A stretch of DNA of 64,000 nucleotides from Litoditis marina (lineage: Eukaryota; Nematoda; Chromadorea; Rhabditida; Rhabditidae): the NCBI GenBank assembly GCA_964036275.1, contig CAXIWQ010000110.1:1-64000 (forward strand). The letters are read 5' to 3'. Position 1 is the first letter of the stretch. Every line of letters starts with the position of its first letter. The translations under genes and the position numbers were made by a program. Below the pieces are notes generated by a model. That model was not told where the DNA came from. It did no database searches and saw only the letters and a program-made list of their open reading frames with translations. Positions 12,701 to 27,590 of this stretch are shown one piece after another.

Positions 12701-15700
12701 TACACTGTTACTACTCAATTGGACTATCTTCCCACTCATGTAACAACTACCATGAAACAATTGGCCTCCTTACAATCTTCAGATTGACCGGTGAAAACTT
12801 CGGAATCCGGCCGATTGAATATCAGCGCGGCCAAAATTCGAACTTTCTGAGTTTCGATACAGAGCTTGTATACATGTAAAACCTTTAGTACACTGTTACT
12901 ACTCAATTGGACTATTTTCCCACTTATGGTAACAACTACCATGAAACAATTGGTTTTCTTACAATCTTCAGATTGACCTGTGAAAACTTCGGAATCCGGC
13001 CGATTGAATATCAGCGCGGCCAAAATTGGAACTTTCTGAGTTTCGATACAGAGCTTGTATACATGTAAAACCTTTAGTACACTGTTACTACTCAATTGGA
13101 CTATCTTCCCACTTATGGTCACAACTACCATGAAACAATTGGCCTCCTTACAATCTTCAGATTGACCGGTGAAAACTTCGAAATCCGGCCGATTCAATAT
13201 CAGCGCGGCCAAAATTCGAACTTTCTGAGTTTCGATACAGAGCTTGTATACATGTAAAACCTTTGGTACACTGTTACTACTCAATTGGACTATCTTCCCA
13301 CTCATGGTAACAACTACCATGAAACAATTGGCCTCCTTACAATCTTCAGATTGACCGGTGAAAACTTCGAAATCCGGCCGATTCAATATCAGCGCGGCCA
13401 AAATTCGAACTTTCTGAGTTTCGATACAGAGCTTGTATACATGAAAAACCTTTAGGACACTGTTACTACTTAATTGGACTATCTCCCCACTTATAGTAAC
13501 AACTACCATGAAACAATTGGTTTTTTTACAATCTTCAGATTGACCTGTGAAAACTTCGGAATCCGGCCGATTGAATATCAGCGCGGCAAAAATTCGAACT
13601 TTCTGAGTTTCGATACAGAGCTTGTAAACATGAAAAACCTTTAGTACGCTGTTACTACTTAATTGGACTATCTTTCCACTTATAGTAACAACTAACTTGA
13701 AACAATTGACCTATTTACAATCTTCAGGTTGACCGGTAAAAACTTCGAAATCCGGCCGATTCAATATCAGCGCGGCCAAAATTCGAACTTTCAGAGTTTC
13801 GATACAGAGCTTGTATACATGTAATACTTTTAGTACACTGTTACTACTCAATTGGACTATCTTCCCACTTATGGTCACAACTAACATGAAACAATTGGCC
13901 TCCTTACAATCTTCAGATTGACCGGTGAAAACTTCGAAATCCGGCCGATTCAATATCAGCGCGGCCAAAATTCGAACTTTCTGAGTTTCGATACAGAGCT
14001 TGTATACATGTAAAACCTTTGGTACACTGTTACTACTCAATTGGACTATCTTCCCACTCATGGTAACAACTACCATGAAACAATTGGCCTCCTTACAATC
14101 TTCAGATTGACCGGTGAAAACTTCGAAATCCGGCCGATTCAATATCAGCGCGACCAAAATTCGAACTTTCTGAGTTTCGATACAGAGCTTGTATACGTGA
14201 AAAACCTTTAGGACACTGTTACTACTTAATTGGACTATCTCCCCACTTATAGTAACAACTACCATGAAACAATTGTTTTTTTTACAATCTTCAGATTGAC
14301 CGGTGAAAACTTCGGAATCCGGCCGATTGAATATCAGCGCGGCAAAAATTCGAACTTTCTGAGTTTCGATACAGAGCTTGTAAACATGAAAAACCTTTAG
14401 TACGCTGTTACTACTTAATTGGACTATCTTTCCACTTATAGTAACAACTAACTTGAAACAATTGACCTATTTACAATCTTCAGGTTGACCGGTAAAAACT
14501 TCGAAATCCGGCCGATTCAATATCAGCGCGGCCAAAATTCGAACTTTCTGAGTTTCGATACAGAGCTTGTATACATGTAATAATTTTAGTACACTGTTAC
14601 TACTCAATTGGACTATCTTCCCACTTATGGTCACAACTAACATGAAACAATTGGCCTCCTTACAATCTTCAGATTGACCGGTGAAAACTTCGAAATCCGG
14701 CCGATTCAATATCAGCGCGGCCAAAATTCGAACTTTCTGAGTTTCGATACAGAGCTTGTATACATGTAAAACCTTTGGTACACTGTTACTACTCAATTGG
14801 ACTATCTTCCCACTCATGGTAACAACTACCATGAAACAATTGGCCTCCTTACAATCTTCAGATTGACCGGTGAAAACTTCGAAATCCGGCCGATTCAATA
14901 TCAGCGCGACCAAAATTCGAACTTTCTGAGTTTCGATACAGAGCTTGTATACGTGAAAAACCTTTAGGACACTGTTACTACTTAATTGGACTATCTCCCC
15001 ACTTATAGTAACAACTACCATGAAACAATTGTTTTTTTTACAATCTTCAGATTGACCGGTGAAAACTTCGGAATCCGGCCGATTGAATATCAGCGCGGCC
15101 AAAATTCGAACTTTCTGAGTTTCGATACAGAGGTTGTATACATGAAAAACCTTTAGTACACTGTTACTACTCAATTGGACTATTTTCCCACTTATGGTAA
15201 CAACTACCATGAAACAATTGGTTTTCTTACAATCTTCAGATTGACCTGTGAAAACTTCGGAATCCGGCCGATTCAATATCAGCGCGGCCAAAATTCGAAC
15301 TTTCTGAGTTTCGATACAGAGCTTGTATACATGCAAAACCTTCCGTACACTGTTACCACTTAATTGGACTATCTTTCCACTTATAGTAACAACTACCATG
15401 AAACAATTGGTTTTCCTACAATCTTCAGATTGACCTGTGAAAACTTCGGAATCCGGCCGATTGAATATCAGCGCGGCCAAAATTGGAACTTTCTGAGTTT
15501 CGATACAGAGCTTGTATACATGTAAAACCTTTAGTACACTGTTACTACTCAATTGGACTATCTTCCCACTTATGGTCACAACTACCATGAAACAATTGGC
15601 CTCCTTACAATCTTCAGATTGACCGGTGAAAACTTCGGAATCCGGCCGATTGAATATCAGCGCGGCCAAAATTGGAACTTTCTGAGTTTCGATACAGAGC

Positions 15701-18509
15701 TTGTATACATGAAAAACCTTTAGTACACTGTTACTACTCAATTGGACTATCTCCCCACTTATAGTAACAACTACCATGAAACAATTGGTTTTCTTACAAT
15801 CTTCAGATTGACCTGTGAAAACTTCGGAATCCGGCCGATTGAATATCAGCGCGGCCAAAATTCGAACTTTCTGAGTTTCGATACAGAGGTTGTATACATG
15901 AAAATCTTCCGTACACTGTTACCACTTAATTGGACTATCTTTCCACTTATAGTAACAACTACCATGAAACAATTGGTTTTCCTACAATCTTCAGATTGAC
16001 CTGTGAAAACTTCGGAATCCGGCCGATTGAATATCAGCGCGGCCAAAATTCGAACTTTCTGAGTTTCGATACAGAGCTTGTATACATGAAAAACCTTCCG
16101 TACACTGTTACCACTTAATTGGACTATCTTTCCACTTATAGTAACAACTACCATGAAACAATTGGTTTTCTTACAATCTTCAGATTGACCAGTGAAAACT
16201 TCGGAATCCGGCCGATTGAATATCAGCGCGGCCAAAATTCGAACTTTCTGAGTTTCGATACAGAGGTTGTATACATGAAAAACCTTTAGTACACTGTTAC
16301 TACTCAATTGGACTATTTTCCCACTTATGGTAACACCTACCATGAAACAATTGGTTTTCTTACAATCTTCCGATTGACCTGTGAAAACTTCGGAATCCGG
16401 CCGATTCAATATCAGCGCGGCCAAAATTCGAACTTTCTGAGTTTCGATACAGAGCTTGTATACATGCAAAACCTTCCGTACACTGTTACCACTTAATTGG
16501 ACTATATTTCCACTTATAGTAACAACTACCATGAAACAATTGGTTTTCCTACAATCTTCAGATTGACCTGTGAAAACTTCGGAATCCGGCCGATTGAATA
16601 TCAGCGCGGCCAAAATTGGAACTTTCTGAGTTTCGATACAGAGCTTGTATACATGTAAAACCTTTAGTACACTGTTACTACTCAATTGGACTATCTTCCC
16701 ACTTATGGTCACAACTACCATGAAACAATTGGCCTCCTTACAATCTTCAGATTGACCGGTGAAAACTTCGAAATCCGGCCGATTCAATATCAGCGCGGCC
16801 AAAATTCGAACTTTCTGAGTTTCGATACAGAGCTTGTATACATGTAAAACCTTTGGTACACTGTTACTACTCAATTGGACTATCTTCCCACTCATGGTAA
16901 CAACTACCATGAAACAATTGGCCTCCTTACAATCTTCAGATTGACCGGTGAAAACTTCGAAATCCGGCCGATTCAATATCAGCGCGGCCAAAATTCGAAC
17001 TTTCTGAGTTTCGATACAGAGCTTGTATACATGAACAACCTTTAGGACACTGTTACTACTTAATTGGACTATCTCCCCACTTATAGTAACAACTACCATG
17101 AAACAATTGGTTTTTTTACAATCTTCAGATTGACCTGTGAAAACTTTGGAATCCGGCCGATTGAATATCAGCGCGGCCAAAATTCGAACCTTCTGAGTTT
17201 TGATACAGAGCTTGTATACATGAAAAACCTTTAGTACACTGTTACTACTCAGTTGGACTATCTCCCCACTTATAGTAACAACTACCATGAAACAATTGGT
17301 TTTCTTACAATCTTCAGATTGACCTGTGAAAACTTCGAAATTCGGCCGATTCAATATCAGCGCGGCCAAAATTCGAACTTTCTGAGTTTCGATACAGAGC
17401 TTGTCTACATGAAAAACCTTAAGTACACTGTTACTACTTGATTGGACTATCTTCCCACTTATAGTAACAACTACCATGAAACAATTGGTTTTCTCACAAT
17501 CTTCAGATTGACCTGTGAAAACTTCGGAATCCGGCCGATTGAATATCAGCGCGGCAAAAATTCGAACTTTCTGAGTTTCGATACAGAGCTTGTAAACATG
17601 AAAAACCTTTAGTACGCTGTTACTACTTAATTGGACTATCTTTCCACTTATAGTAACAACTAACTTGAAACAATTGACCTATTTACAATCTTCAGGTTGA
17701 CCGGTAAAAACTTCGAAATCCGGCCGATTCAATATCAGCGCGGCCAAAATTCGAACTTTCTGAGTTTCGATACAGAGCTTGTATACATGTAAAACCTTTA
17801 GTACACTGTTACTACTTGATTGGACTATCTTTCCACTTATAGTGACAACTAACATGAAACAATTGGCCTCCTTACAATCTTCAGGTTGACCGGTAAAAAC
17901 TTCGAAATCCGGCCGATTCAATATCAGCGCGGCCAAAATTCGAACTTTCTGAGTTTCGATACAGAGCTTGTATACATGTAAAACCTTTAGTACACTGTTA
18001 CCACTTAATTGGACTATCTTTCCACTTATAGTAACAACTACCATGAAACAGTTGGTTTTCCTACAATCTTCAGATTGACCTGTGAAAACTTCGGAATCCG
18101 GCCGATTGAATATCAGAGCGGCCAAAATTCGAACTTTCTGAGTTTCGATACAGAGCTTGTATACATGAAAAACCTTCCGTACACTGTTACCACTTAATTG
18201 GACTATCTTTCCCACTTATAGTAACAACTACCATAAAACAATTGGTTTTCTTACAATCTTCAGATTGACCAGTGAAAACTTCGGAATCCGGCCGATTGAA
18301 TATCAGCGCGGCCAAAATTCGAACTTTCTGAGTTTCGATACAGAGGTTGTATACATGAAAAACCTTTAGTACACTGTTACTTCTCAATTGGACTATTTTC
18401 CCACTTATGGTAACAACTACCATGAAACAATTGGTTTTCTTACAATCTTCCGATTGACCTGTGAAAACTTCGGAATCCGGCCGATTCAATTGACCTGTGA
18501 AAACTTCGG

Positions 18510-18600
18510 TGGGAAGATAGTCCAATTGAGTAGTAACAGTCTACTAAAGGTTTTACATGTAATTGGACTATCTTCCCATATACATGAAAAACCTTCCGCG
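18510..18600. other. Scrambled monomer with a short inverted segment
   Basis: A monomer is interrupted after gaaaacttcgg. Positions 18510-18560 are an inverted piece of the monomer, gggaagatagtccaattgag onward to ttttacatgt. At 18561-18578 the sequence turns back to aattggactatcttccca, so that 18510-18527 and 18561-18578 form a perfect 18-bp inverted repeat. It then jumps to tatacatgaaaaaccttccg and resumes at gcggccaaaattc. This is a rearrangement scar. It also marks the left edge of the segment duplicated at 26.7 kb. Confidence 0.85.
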
Positions 18601-21600
18601 GCCAAAATTCGAACTTTCTGAGTTTCGATACAGAGCTTGTATACATGCAAAACCTTCCGTACACTGTTACCACTTAATTGGACTATCTTTCCACTTATAG
18701 TAACAACTACCATGAAACAATTGGTTTTCCTACAATCTTCAGATTGACCTGTGAAAACTTCGGAATCCGGCCGATTGAATATCAGCGCGGCCAAAATTGG
18801 AACTTTCTGAGTTTCGATACAGAGCTTGTATACATGTAAAACCTTTAGTACACTGTTACTACTCAATTGGACTATCTTCCCACTTATGGTCACAACTACC
18901 ATGAAACAATTGGCCTCCTTACAATCTTCAGATTGACCGGTGAAAACTTCGGAATCCGGCCGATTGAATATCAGCGCGGCCAAAATTGGAACTTTCTGAG
19001 TTTCGATACAGAGCTTGTATACATGAAAAACCTTTAGTACACTGTTACTACTCAATTGGACTATCTCCCCACTTATAGTAACAACTACCATGAAACAATT
19101 GGTTTTCTTACAATCTTCAGATTGACCTGTGAACACTTCGGAATCCGGCCGATTGAATATCAGCGCGGCCAAAATTCGAACTTTCTGAGTTTCGATACAG
19201 AGGTTGTATACATGAAAACCTTCCGTACACTGTTACCACTTAATTGGACTATCTTTCCACTTATAGTAACAACTACCATGAAACAATTGGTTTTCCTACA
19301 ATCTTCAGATTGACCTGTGAAAACTTCGGAATCCGGCCGATTGAATATCAGCGCGGCCAAAATTCGAACTTTCTGAGTTTCGATACAGAGCTTGTATACA
19401 TGAAAAACCTTCCGTACACTGTTACCACTTAATTGGACTATCTTTCCACTTATAGTAACAACTACCATGAAACAATTGGTTTTCTTACAATCTTCAGATT
19501 GACCAGTGAAAACTTCGCAATCCGGCCGATTGAATATCAGCGCGGCCAAAATTCGAACTTTCTGAGTTTCGATACAGAGGTTGTATACATGAAAAACCTT
19601 TAGTACACTGTTACTACTCAATTGGACTATTTTCCCACTTATGGTAACAACTACCATGAAACAATTGGTTTTCTTACAATCTTCCGATTGACCTGTGAAA
19701 ACTTCGGAATCCGGCCGATTCAATATCAGCGCGGCCAAAATTCGAACTTTCTGAGTTTCGATACAGAGCTTGTATACATGCAAAACCTTCCGTACACTGT
19801 TACCACTTAATTGGACTATCTTTCCACTCATAGTAACAACTACCATGAAACAATTGGTTTTCCTACAATCTTCAGATTGACCTGTGAAAACTTCGGAATC
19901 CGGCCGATTGAATATCAGCGCGGCCAAAATTGGAACTTTCTGAGTTTCGATACAGAGCTTGTATACATGTAAAACCTTTAGTACACTGTTACTACTCAAT
20001 TGGACTATCTTCCCACTTATTGTCACAACTACCATGAAACAATTGGCCTCCTTACAATCTTCAGATTGACCGGTGAAAACTTCGAAATTCGGCCGATTCA
20101 ATATCAGCGCGGCCAAAATTCGAACTTTCTGAGTTTCGATACAGAGCTTGTATACATGTAAAACCTTTGGTACACTGTTACTACTCAATTGGACTATCTT
20201 CCCACTCATGGTAACAACTACCATGAAACAATTGGCCTCCTTACAATCTTCAGATTGACCGGTGAAAACTTCGAAATCCGGCCGATTCAATATCAGCGCG
20301 GCCAAAATTCGAACTTTCTGAGTTTCGATACAGAGCTTGTATACATGAAAAACCTTTAGGACACTGTTACTACTTAATTGGACTATCTCCCCACTTATAG
20401 TAACAACTACCATGAAACAATTGGTTTTTTTACAATCTTCAGATTGACCTGTGAAAACTTCGGAATCCGGCCGATTGAATATCAGCGCGGCCAAAATTCG
20501 AACCTTCTGAGTTTTGATACAGAGCTTGTATACATGAAAAACTTTAGTACACTGTTACTACTCAGTTGGACTATCTCCCCACTTATAGTAACAACTACCA
20601 TGAAACAATTGGTTTTCTTACAATCTTCAGATTGACCTGTGAAAACTTCGAAATCCGGCCGATTCAATATCAGCGCGGCCAAAATTCGAACTTTCTGAGT
20701 TTCGATACAGAGCTTGTCTACATGAAAAACCTTTAGTACACTGTTACTACTTGATTGGACTATCTTCCCACTTATAGTAACAACTACCATGAAACAATTG
20801 GTTTTCTCACAATCTTCAGATTGACCTGTGAAAACTTCGGAATCCGGCCGATTGAATATCAGCGCGGCCAAAATTCGAACTTTCTGAGTTTCGATACAGA
20901 GGTTGTATACATGTAAAACCTTTGGTACACTGTTACTACTCAATTGGACTATCTTCCCACTCATGGTAACAACTACCATGAAACAATTGGCCTCCTTACA
21001 ATCTTCAGATTGACCGGTGAAAACTTCGAAATCCGGCCGATTCAATATCAGCGCGGCCAAAATTCGAACTTTCTGAGTTTCGATACAGAGCTTGTATACA
21101 TGTAAAACCTTTGGTACACTGTTACTACTCAGTTGGACTATCTCCCCACTTATAGTAACAACTACCATGAAACAATTGGTTTTCTTACAATCTTCAGATT
21201 GACCTGTGAAAACTTCGAAATCCGGCCGATTCAATATCAGCGCGGCCAAAATTCGAACTTTCTGAGTTTCGATACAGAGCTTGTCTACATGAAAAACCTT
21301 TAGTACACTGTTACTACTTGATTGGACTATCTTCCCACTTATAGTAACAACTACCATGAAACAATTGGTTTTCTCACAATCTTCAGATTGACCTGTGAAA
21401 ACTTCGGAATCCGGCCGATTGAATATCAGCGCGGCAAAAATTCGAACTTTCTGAGTTTTGATACAGAGCTTGTAAACATGAAAAACCTTTAGTACACTGT
21501 TACTACTCAATTGGACTATTTTCCCACTCATGGTAACAACTACCATGAAACAATTGGTTTTTTTACAATCTTCAGATTGACCTGTGAAAACTTCGGAATC

Positions 21601-24600
21601 CGGCCGATTGAATATCAGCGCGGCCAAAATTCGAACCTTCTGAGTTTTGATACAGAGCTTGTATACATGAAAAACTTTAGTACACTGTTACTACTCAGTT
21701 GGACTATCTCCCCACTCATAGTAACAACTACCATGAAACAATTGGTTTTTTTACAATCTTCAGATTGACCTGTGAAAACTTCGGAATCCGGCCGATTGAA
21801 TATCAGCGCGGCCAAATTTCGAACCTTCTGAGTTTTGATACAGAGCTTGTATACATGAAAAATCTTTAGTACACTGTTACTACTCAGTTGGACTATCTCC
21901 CCACTTATAGTAACAACTACCATGAAACAATTGGTTTTCTTACAATCTTCAGATTGACCTGTGAAAACTTCGAAATCCGGCCGATTCAATATCAGCGCGG
22001 CCAAAATTCGAACTTTCTGAGTTTCGATACAGAGCTTGTCTACATGAAAAACCTTTAGTACACTGTTACTACTTGATTGGACTATCTTCCCACTTATAGT
22101 AACAACTACCATGAACAATTGGTTTTCTCACAATCTTCAGATTGACCTGTGAAAACTTCGGAATCCGGCCGATTGAATATCAGCGCGGCCAAAATTGGAA
22201 CTTTCTGAGTTTCGATACAGAGCTTGTATACATGTAAAACCTTTAGTACACTGTTACTACTCAATTGGACTATCTTTCCACTTATAGTAACAACTAACTT
22301 GAAACAATTGACCTATTTACAATCTTCAGGTTGACCGGTAAAAACTTCGAAATCCGGCCGATCAGCGCGGCCAAAATTCGAACTTTCTGAGTTTCGATAC
22401 AGAGCTTGTATACATGTAAAACCTTTAGTACACTGTTACTACTTGATTGGACTATCTTCCCACTTATAGTAACAACTAACATGAAACAATTGGCCTCCTT
22501 ACAATCTTCAGATTGACCTGTGAAAACTTCGGTATCCGGCCGATTCAATATCAGCGCGGCCAAAATTGGAACTTTCTGAGTTTCGATACAGAGCTTGTAT
22601 ACATGTAAAACCTTTAGTACACTGTTACTACTCAATTGGACTATCTTCCCACTTATGGTCACAACTACCATGAAACAATTGGCCTCCTTACAATCTTCAG
22701 ATTGACCTGTGAAAACTTCGGAATCCGGCCGATTGAATATCAGCGCGGCCAAAATTGGAACTTTCTGAGTTTCGATACAGAGCTTGTATACATGTAAAAC
22801 CTTTAGTACACTGTTACTACTCAATTGGACTATCTTCCCACTTATGGTCACAACTACCATGAAACAATTGGCCTCCTTACAATCTTCAGATTGACCTGTG
22901 AAAACTTCGGAATCCGGCCGATTGAATATCAGCGCGGCCAAAATTGGAACTTTCTGAGTTTCGATACAGAGCTTGTATACATGTAAAACCTTTAGTACAC
23001 TGTTACTACTCAATTGGACTATCTTTCCACTTATAGTAACAACTAACTTGAAACAATTGACCTATTTACAATCTTCAGGTTGACCGGTAAAAACTTCGAA
23101 ATCCGGCCGATCAGCGCGGCCAAAATTCGAACTTTCTGAGTTTCGATACAGAGCTTGTATACATGTAAAACCTTTAGTACACTGTTACTACTTGATTGGA
23201 CTATCTTCCCACTTATAGTAACAACTAACATGAAACAATTGGCCTCCTTACAATCTTCAGATTGACCTGTGAAAACTTCGGTATCCGGCCGATTCAATAT
23301 CAGCGCGGCCAAAATTGGAACTTTCTGAGTTTCGATACAGAGCTTGTATACATGTAAAACCTTTAGTACACTGTTACTACTCAATTGGACTATCTTCCCA
23401 CTTATGGTCACAACTACCATGAAACAATTGGCCTCCTTACAATCTTCAGATTGACCTGTGAAAACTTCGGAATCCGGCCGATTGAATATCAGCGCGGCCA
23501 AAATTGGAACTTTCTGAGTTTCGATACAGAGCTTGTATACATGTAAAACCTTTAGTACACTGTTACTACTCAATTGGACTATCTTCCCACTTATGGTCAC
23601 AACTACCATGAAACAATTGGCCTCCTTACAATCTTCAGATTGACCGGTGAAAACTTCGAAATCCGGCCGATTCAATATCAGCGCGGCCAAAATTCGAACT
23701 TTCTGAGTTTCGATACAGAGCTTGTATACATGTAAAACCTTTGGTACACTGTTACTACTCAATTGGACTATCTTCCCACTCATGGTAACAACTACCATGA
23801 AACAATTGGCCTCCTTACAATCTTCAGATTGACCGGTGAAAACTTCGAAATCCGGCCGATTCAATATCAGCGCGGCCAAAATTCGAACTTTCTGAGTTTC
23901 GATACAGAGCTTGTATACATGAAAAACCTTTAGGACACTGTTACTACTTAATTGGACTATCTCCCCACTTATAGTAACAACTACCATGAAACAATTGGTT
24001 TTTTTACAATCTTCAGATTGACCTGTGAAAACTTCGGAATCCGGCCGAGTGAATATCAGCGCGGCCAAAATTCGAACCTTCTGAGTTTTGATACAGAGCT
24101 TGTATACATGAAAAACCTTTAGTACACTGTTACTACTCAGTTGGACTATCTCCCCACTTATAGTAACAACTACCATGAAACAATTGGTTTTCTTACAATC
24201 TTCAGATTGACCTGTGAAAACTTCGAAATCCGGCCGATTCAATATCAGCGCGGCCAAAATTCGAACTTTCTGAGTTTCGATACAGAGCTTGTCTACATGA
24301 AAAACCTTTAGTACACTGTTACTACTTGATTGGACTATCTTCCCACTTATAGTAACAACTACCATGAAACAATTGGTTTTCTCACAATCTTCAGATTGAC
24401 CTGTGAAAACTTCGGAATCCGGCCGATTGAATATCAGCGCGGCAAAAATTCGAACTTTCTGAGTTTCGATACAGAGCTTGTAAACATGAAAAACCTTTAG
24501 TACACTGTTACTACTCAATTGGACTATTTTCCCACTCATGGTAACAACTACCATGAAACAATTGGCCTCCTTACAATCTTCAGATTGACCGGTGAAAACT

Positions 24601-25121
24601 TCGAAATCCGGCCGATTCAATATCAGCGCGGCCAAAATTCGAACTTTCTGAGTTTCGATACAGAGCTTGTATACATGTAAAACCTTTAGTACACTGTTAC
24701 TACTTGATCGGACTATCTTCCCACTTATAGTAACAACTAACATGAAACAATTGGCCTCCTTACAATCTTCAGATTGACCTGTGAAAACTTCGGAATCCGG
24801 CCGATTGAATATCAGCGCGGCCAAAATTCGAACCTTCTGAGTTTTGATACAGAGCTTGTATACATGAAAAACCTTTAGTACACTGTTACTACTCAGTTGG
24901 ACTATCTCCCCACTTATAGTAACAACTACCATGAAACAATTGGTTTTCTTACAATCTTCAGATTGACCTGTGAAAACTTCGAAATCCGGCCGATTCAATA
25001 TCAGCGCGGCCAAAATTCGAACTTTCTGAGTTTCGATACAGAGCTTGTCTACATGAAAAACCTTTAGTACACTGTTACTACTTGATTGGACTATCTTCCC
25101 ACTTATAGTAACAACTACCAT
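18601..25121. repeat. Segmental duplication within the satellite, copy 1
   Basis: Matches 26,710-33,408 in order. The offset is 8,109 bp from 18,601 to about 21.4 kb, 7,542 bp after the second copy loses three monomers (567 bp), and 8,287 bp after the second copy gains an extra four-mer of 747 bp. Private variants are shared, such as the one-base deletion ccatgaacaattgg (about 22,110 and 29,652) and the 7-nt deletion gccgatcagcgc (22,357 and 29,899). Confidence 0.8.
22294..23791. repeat. Four-mer pair carrying a 7-nt monomer deletion
   Basis: Two adjacent four-mers offset by 749 bp (756 minus 7). Each has one monomer reading ccggccgatcagcgcgg, lacking 7 nt of the usual gatt-aatat segment, at about 22,360 and 23,108. 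The same deletion appears at about 29,902, 30,649 and 31,396. It therefore arose once and spread by duplication. Confidence 0.75.
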
Positions 25122-25322
25122 GAAACAATTGGTTTTCTCACAATCTTCAGATTGACCTGTGAAAACTTCGGAATCCGGCCGATTGAATATCAGCGCGGCA
25201 AAAATTCGAACTTTCTGAGTTTCGATACAGAGCTTGTAAACATGAAAAACCTTTAGTACGCTGTTACTACTTAATTGGACTATCTTTCCACTTATAGTAA
25301 CAACTAACTTGAAACAATTGAC

Positions 25323-27590
25323 CTATTTACAATCTTCAGGTTGACCGGTAAAAACTTCGAAATCCGGCCGATTCAATATCAGCGCGGCCAAAATTCGAAC
25401 TTTCTGAGTTTCGATACAGAGGTTGTATACATGAAAAACCTTTAGTACACTGTTACTACTCAATTGGACTATCTCCCCACTTATAGTAACAACTACCATG
25501 AAACAATTGGTTTTCTTACAATCTTCAGATTGACCTGTGAAAACTTCGGAATCCGGCCGATTGAATATCAGCGCGGCCAAAATTCGAACTTTCTGAGTTT
25601 CGATACAGAGCTTGTATACATGCAAAACCTTCCGTACACTGTTACCACTTAATTGGACTATCTTTCCACTTATAGTAACAACTACCATGAAACAATTGGT
25701 TTTCCTACAATCTTCAGATTGACCTGTGAAAACTTCGGAATCCGGCCGATTGAATATCAGCGCGGCCAAAATTGGAACTTTCTGAGTTTCGATACAGAGC
25801 TTGTATACATGTAAAACCTTTAGTACACTGTTACTACTCAATTGGACTATCTTCCCACTTATGGTCACAACTACCATGAAACAATTGGCCTCCTTACAAT
25901 CTTCAGATTGACCGGTGAAAACTTCGGAATCCGGCCGATTGAATATCAGCGCGGCCAAAATTGGAACTTTCTGAGTTTCGATACAGAGCTTGTATACATG
26001 AAAAACCTTTAGTACACTGTTACTACTCAATTGGACTACCTCCCTCCTTATAGTAACAACTACCATGAAACAATTGGTTTTCTTACAATCTTCAGATTGA
26101 CCTGTGAACACTTCGGAATCCGGCCGATTGAATATCAGCGCGGCCAAAATTCGAACTTTCTGAGTTTCGATACAGAGCTTGTCTACATGAAAAACCTTTA
26201 GTACACTGTTACTACTTGATTGGACTATCTTCCCACTTATAGTAACAACTACCATGAAACAATTGGTTTTCTCACAATCTTCAGATTGACCTGTGAAAAC
26301 TTCGGAATCCGGCCGATTGAATATCAGCGCGGCAAAAATTCGAACTTTCTGAGTTTCGATACAGAGCTTGTAAACATGAAAAACCTTTAGTACGCTGTTA
26401 CTACTTAATTGGACTATCTTTCCACTTATAGTAACAACTAACTTGAAACAATTGACCTATTTACAATCTTCAGGTTGACCGGTAAAAACTTCGAAATCCG
26501 GCCGATTCAATATCAGCGCGGCCAAAATTCGAACTTTCTGAGTTTCGATACAGAGGTTGTATACATGAAAAACCTTTAGTACACTGTTACTACTCAATTG
26601 GACTATCTCCCCACTTATAGTAACAACTACCATGAAACAATTGGTTTTCTTACAATCTTCAGATTGACCTGTGAAAACTTCGGAATCCGGCCGATTGAAT
26701 ATCAGCGCGGCCAAAATTCGAACTTTCTGAGTTTCGATACAGAGCTTGTATACATGCAAAACCTTCCGTACACTGTTACCACTTAATTGGACTATCTTTC
26801 CACTTATAGTAACAACTACCATGAAACAATTGGTTTTCCTACAATCTTCAGATTGACCTGTGAAAACTTCGGAATCCGGCCGATTGAATATCAGCGCGGC
26901 CAAAATTGGAACTTTCTGAGTTTCGATACAGAGCTTGTATACATGTAAAACCTTTAGTACACTGTTACTACTCAATTGGACTATCTTCCCACTTATGGTC
27001 ACAACTACCATGAAACAATTGGCCTCCTTACAATCTTCAGATTGACCGGTGAAAACTTCGGAATCCGGCCGATTGAATATCAGCGCGGCCAAAATTGGAA
27101 CTTTCTGAGTTTCGATACAGAGCTTGTATACATGAAAAACCTTTAGTACACTGTTACTACTCAATTGGACTACCTCCCTCCTTATAGTAACAACTACCAT
27201 GAAACAATTGGTTTTCTTACAATCTTCAGATTGACCTGTGAACACTTCGGAATCCGGCCGATTGAATATCAGCGCGGCCAAAATTCGAACTTTCTGAGTT
27301 TCGATACAGAGGTTGTATACATGAAAACCTTCCGTACACTGTTACCACTTAATTGGACTATCTTTCCACTTATAGTAACAACTACCATGAAACAATTGGT
27401 TTTCCTACAATCTTCAGATTGACCTGTGAAAACTTCGGAATCCGGCCGATTGAATATCAGCGCGGCCAAAATTCGAACTTTCTGAGTTTCGATACAGAGC
27501 TTGTATACATGAAAAACCTTCCGTACACTGTTACCACTTAATTGGACTATCTTTCCACTTATAGTAACAACTACCATGAAACAATTGGTT
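25323..27590. repeat. 1,134-bp (six-monomer) tandem duplication
   Basis: 25,323-26,456 and 26,457-27,590 share most of their length at an offset of 1,134 bp (6 x 189). The shared private variant ggactacctccctcctta occurs at about 26,033 and 27,167. The right half then diverges into the block that matches 19.1 kb. Confidence 0.75.
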
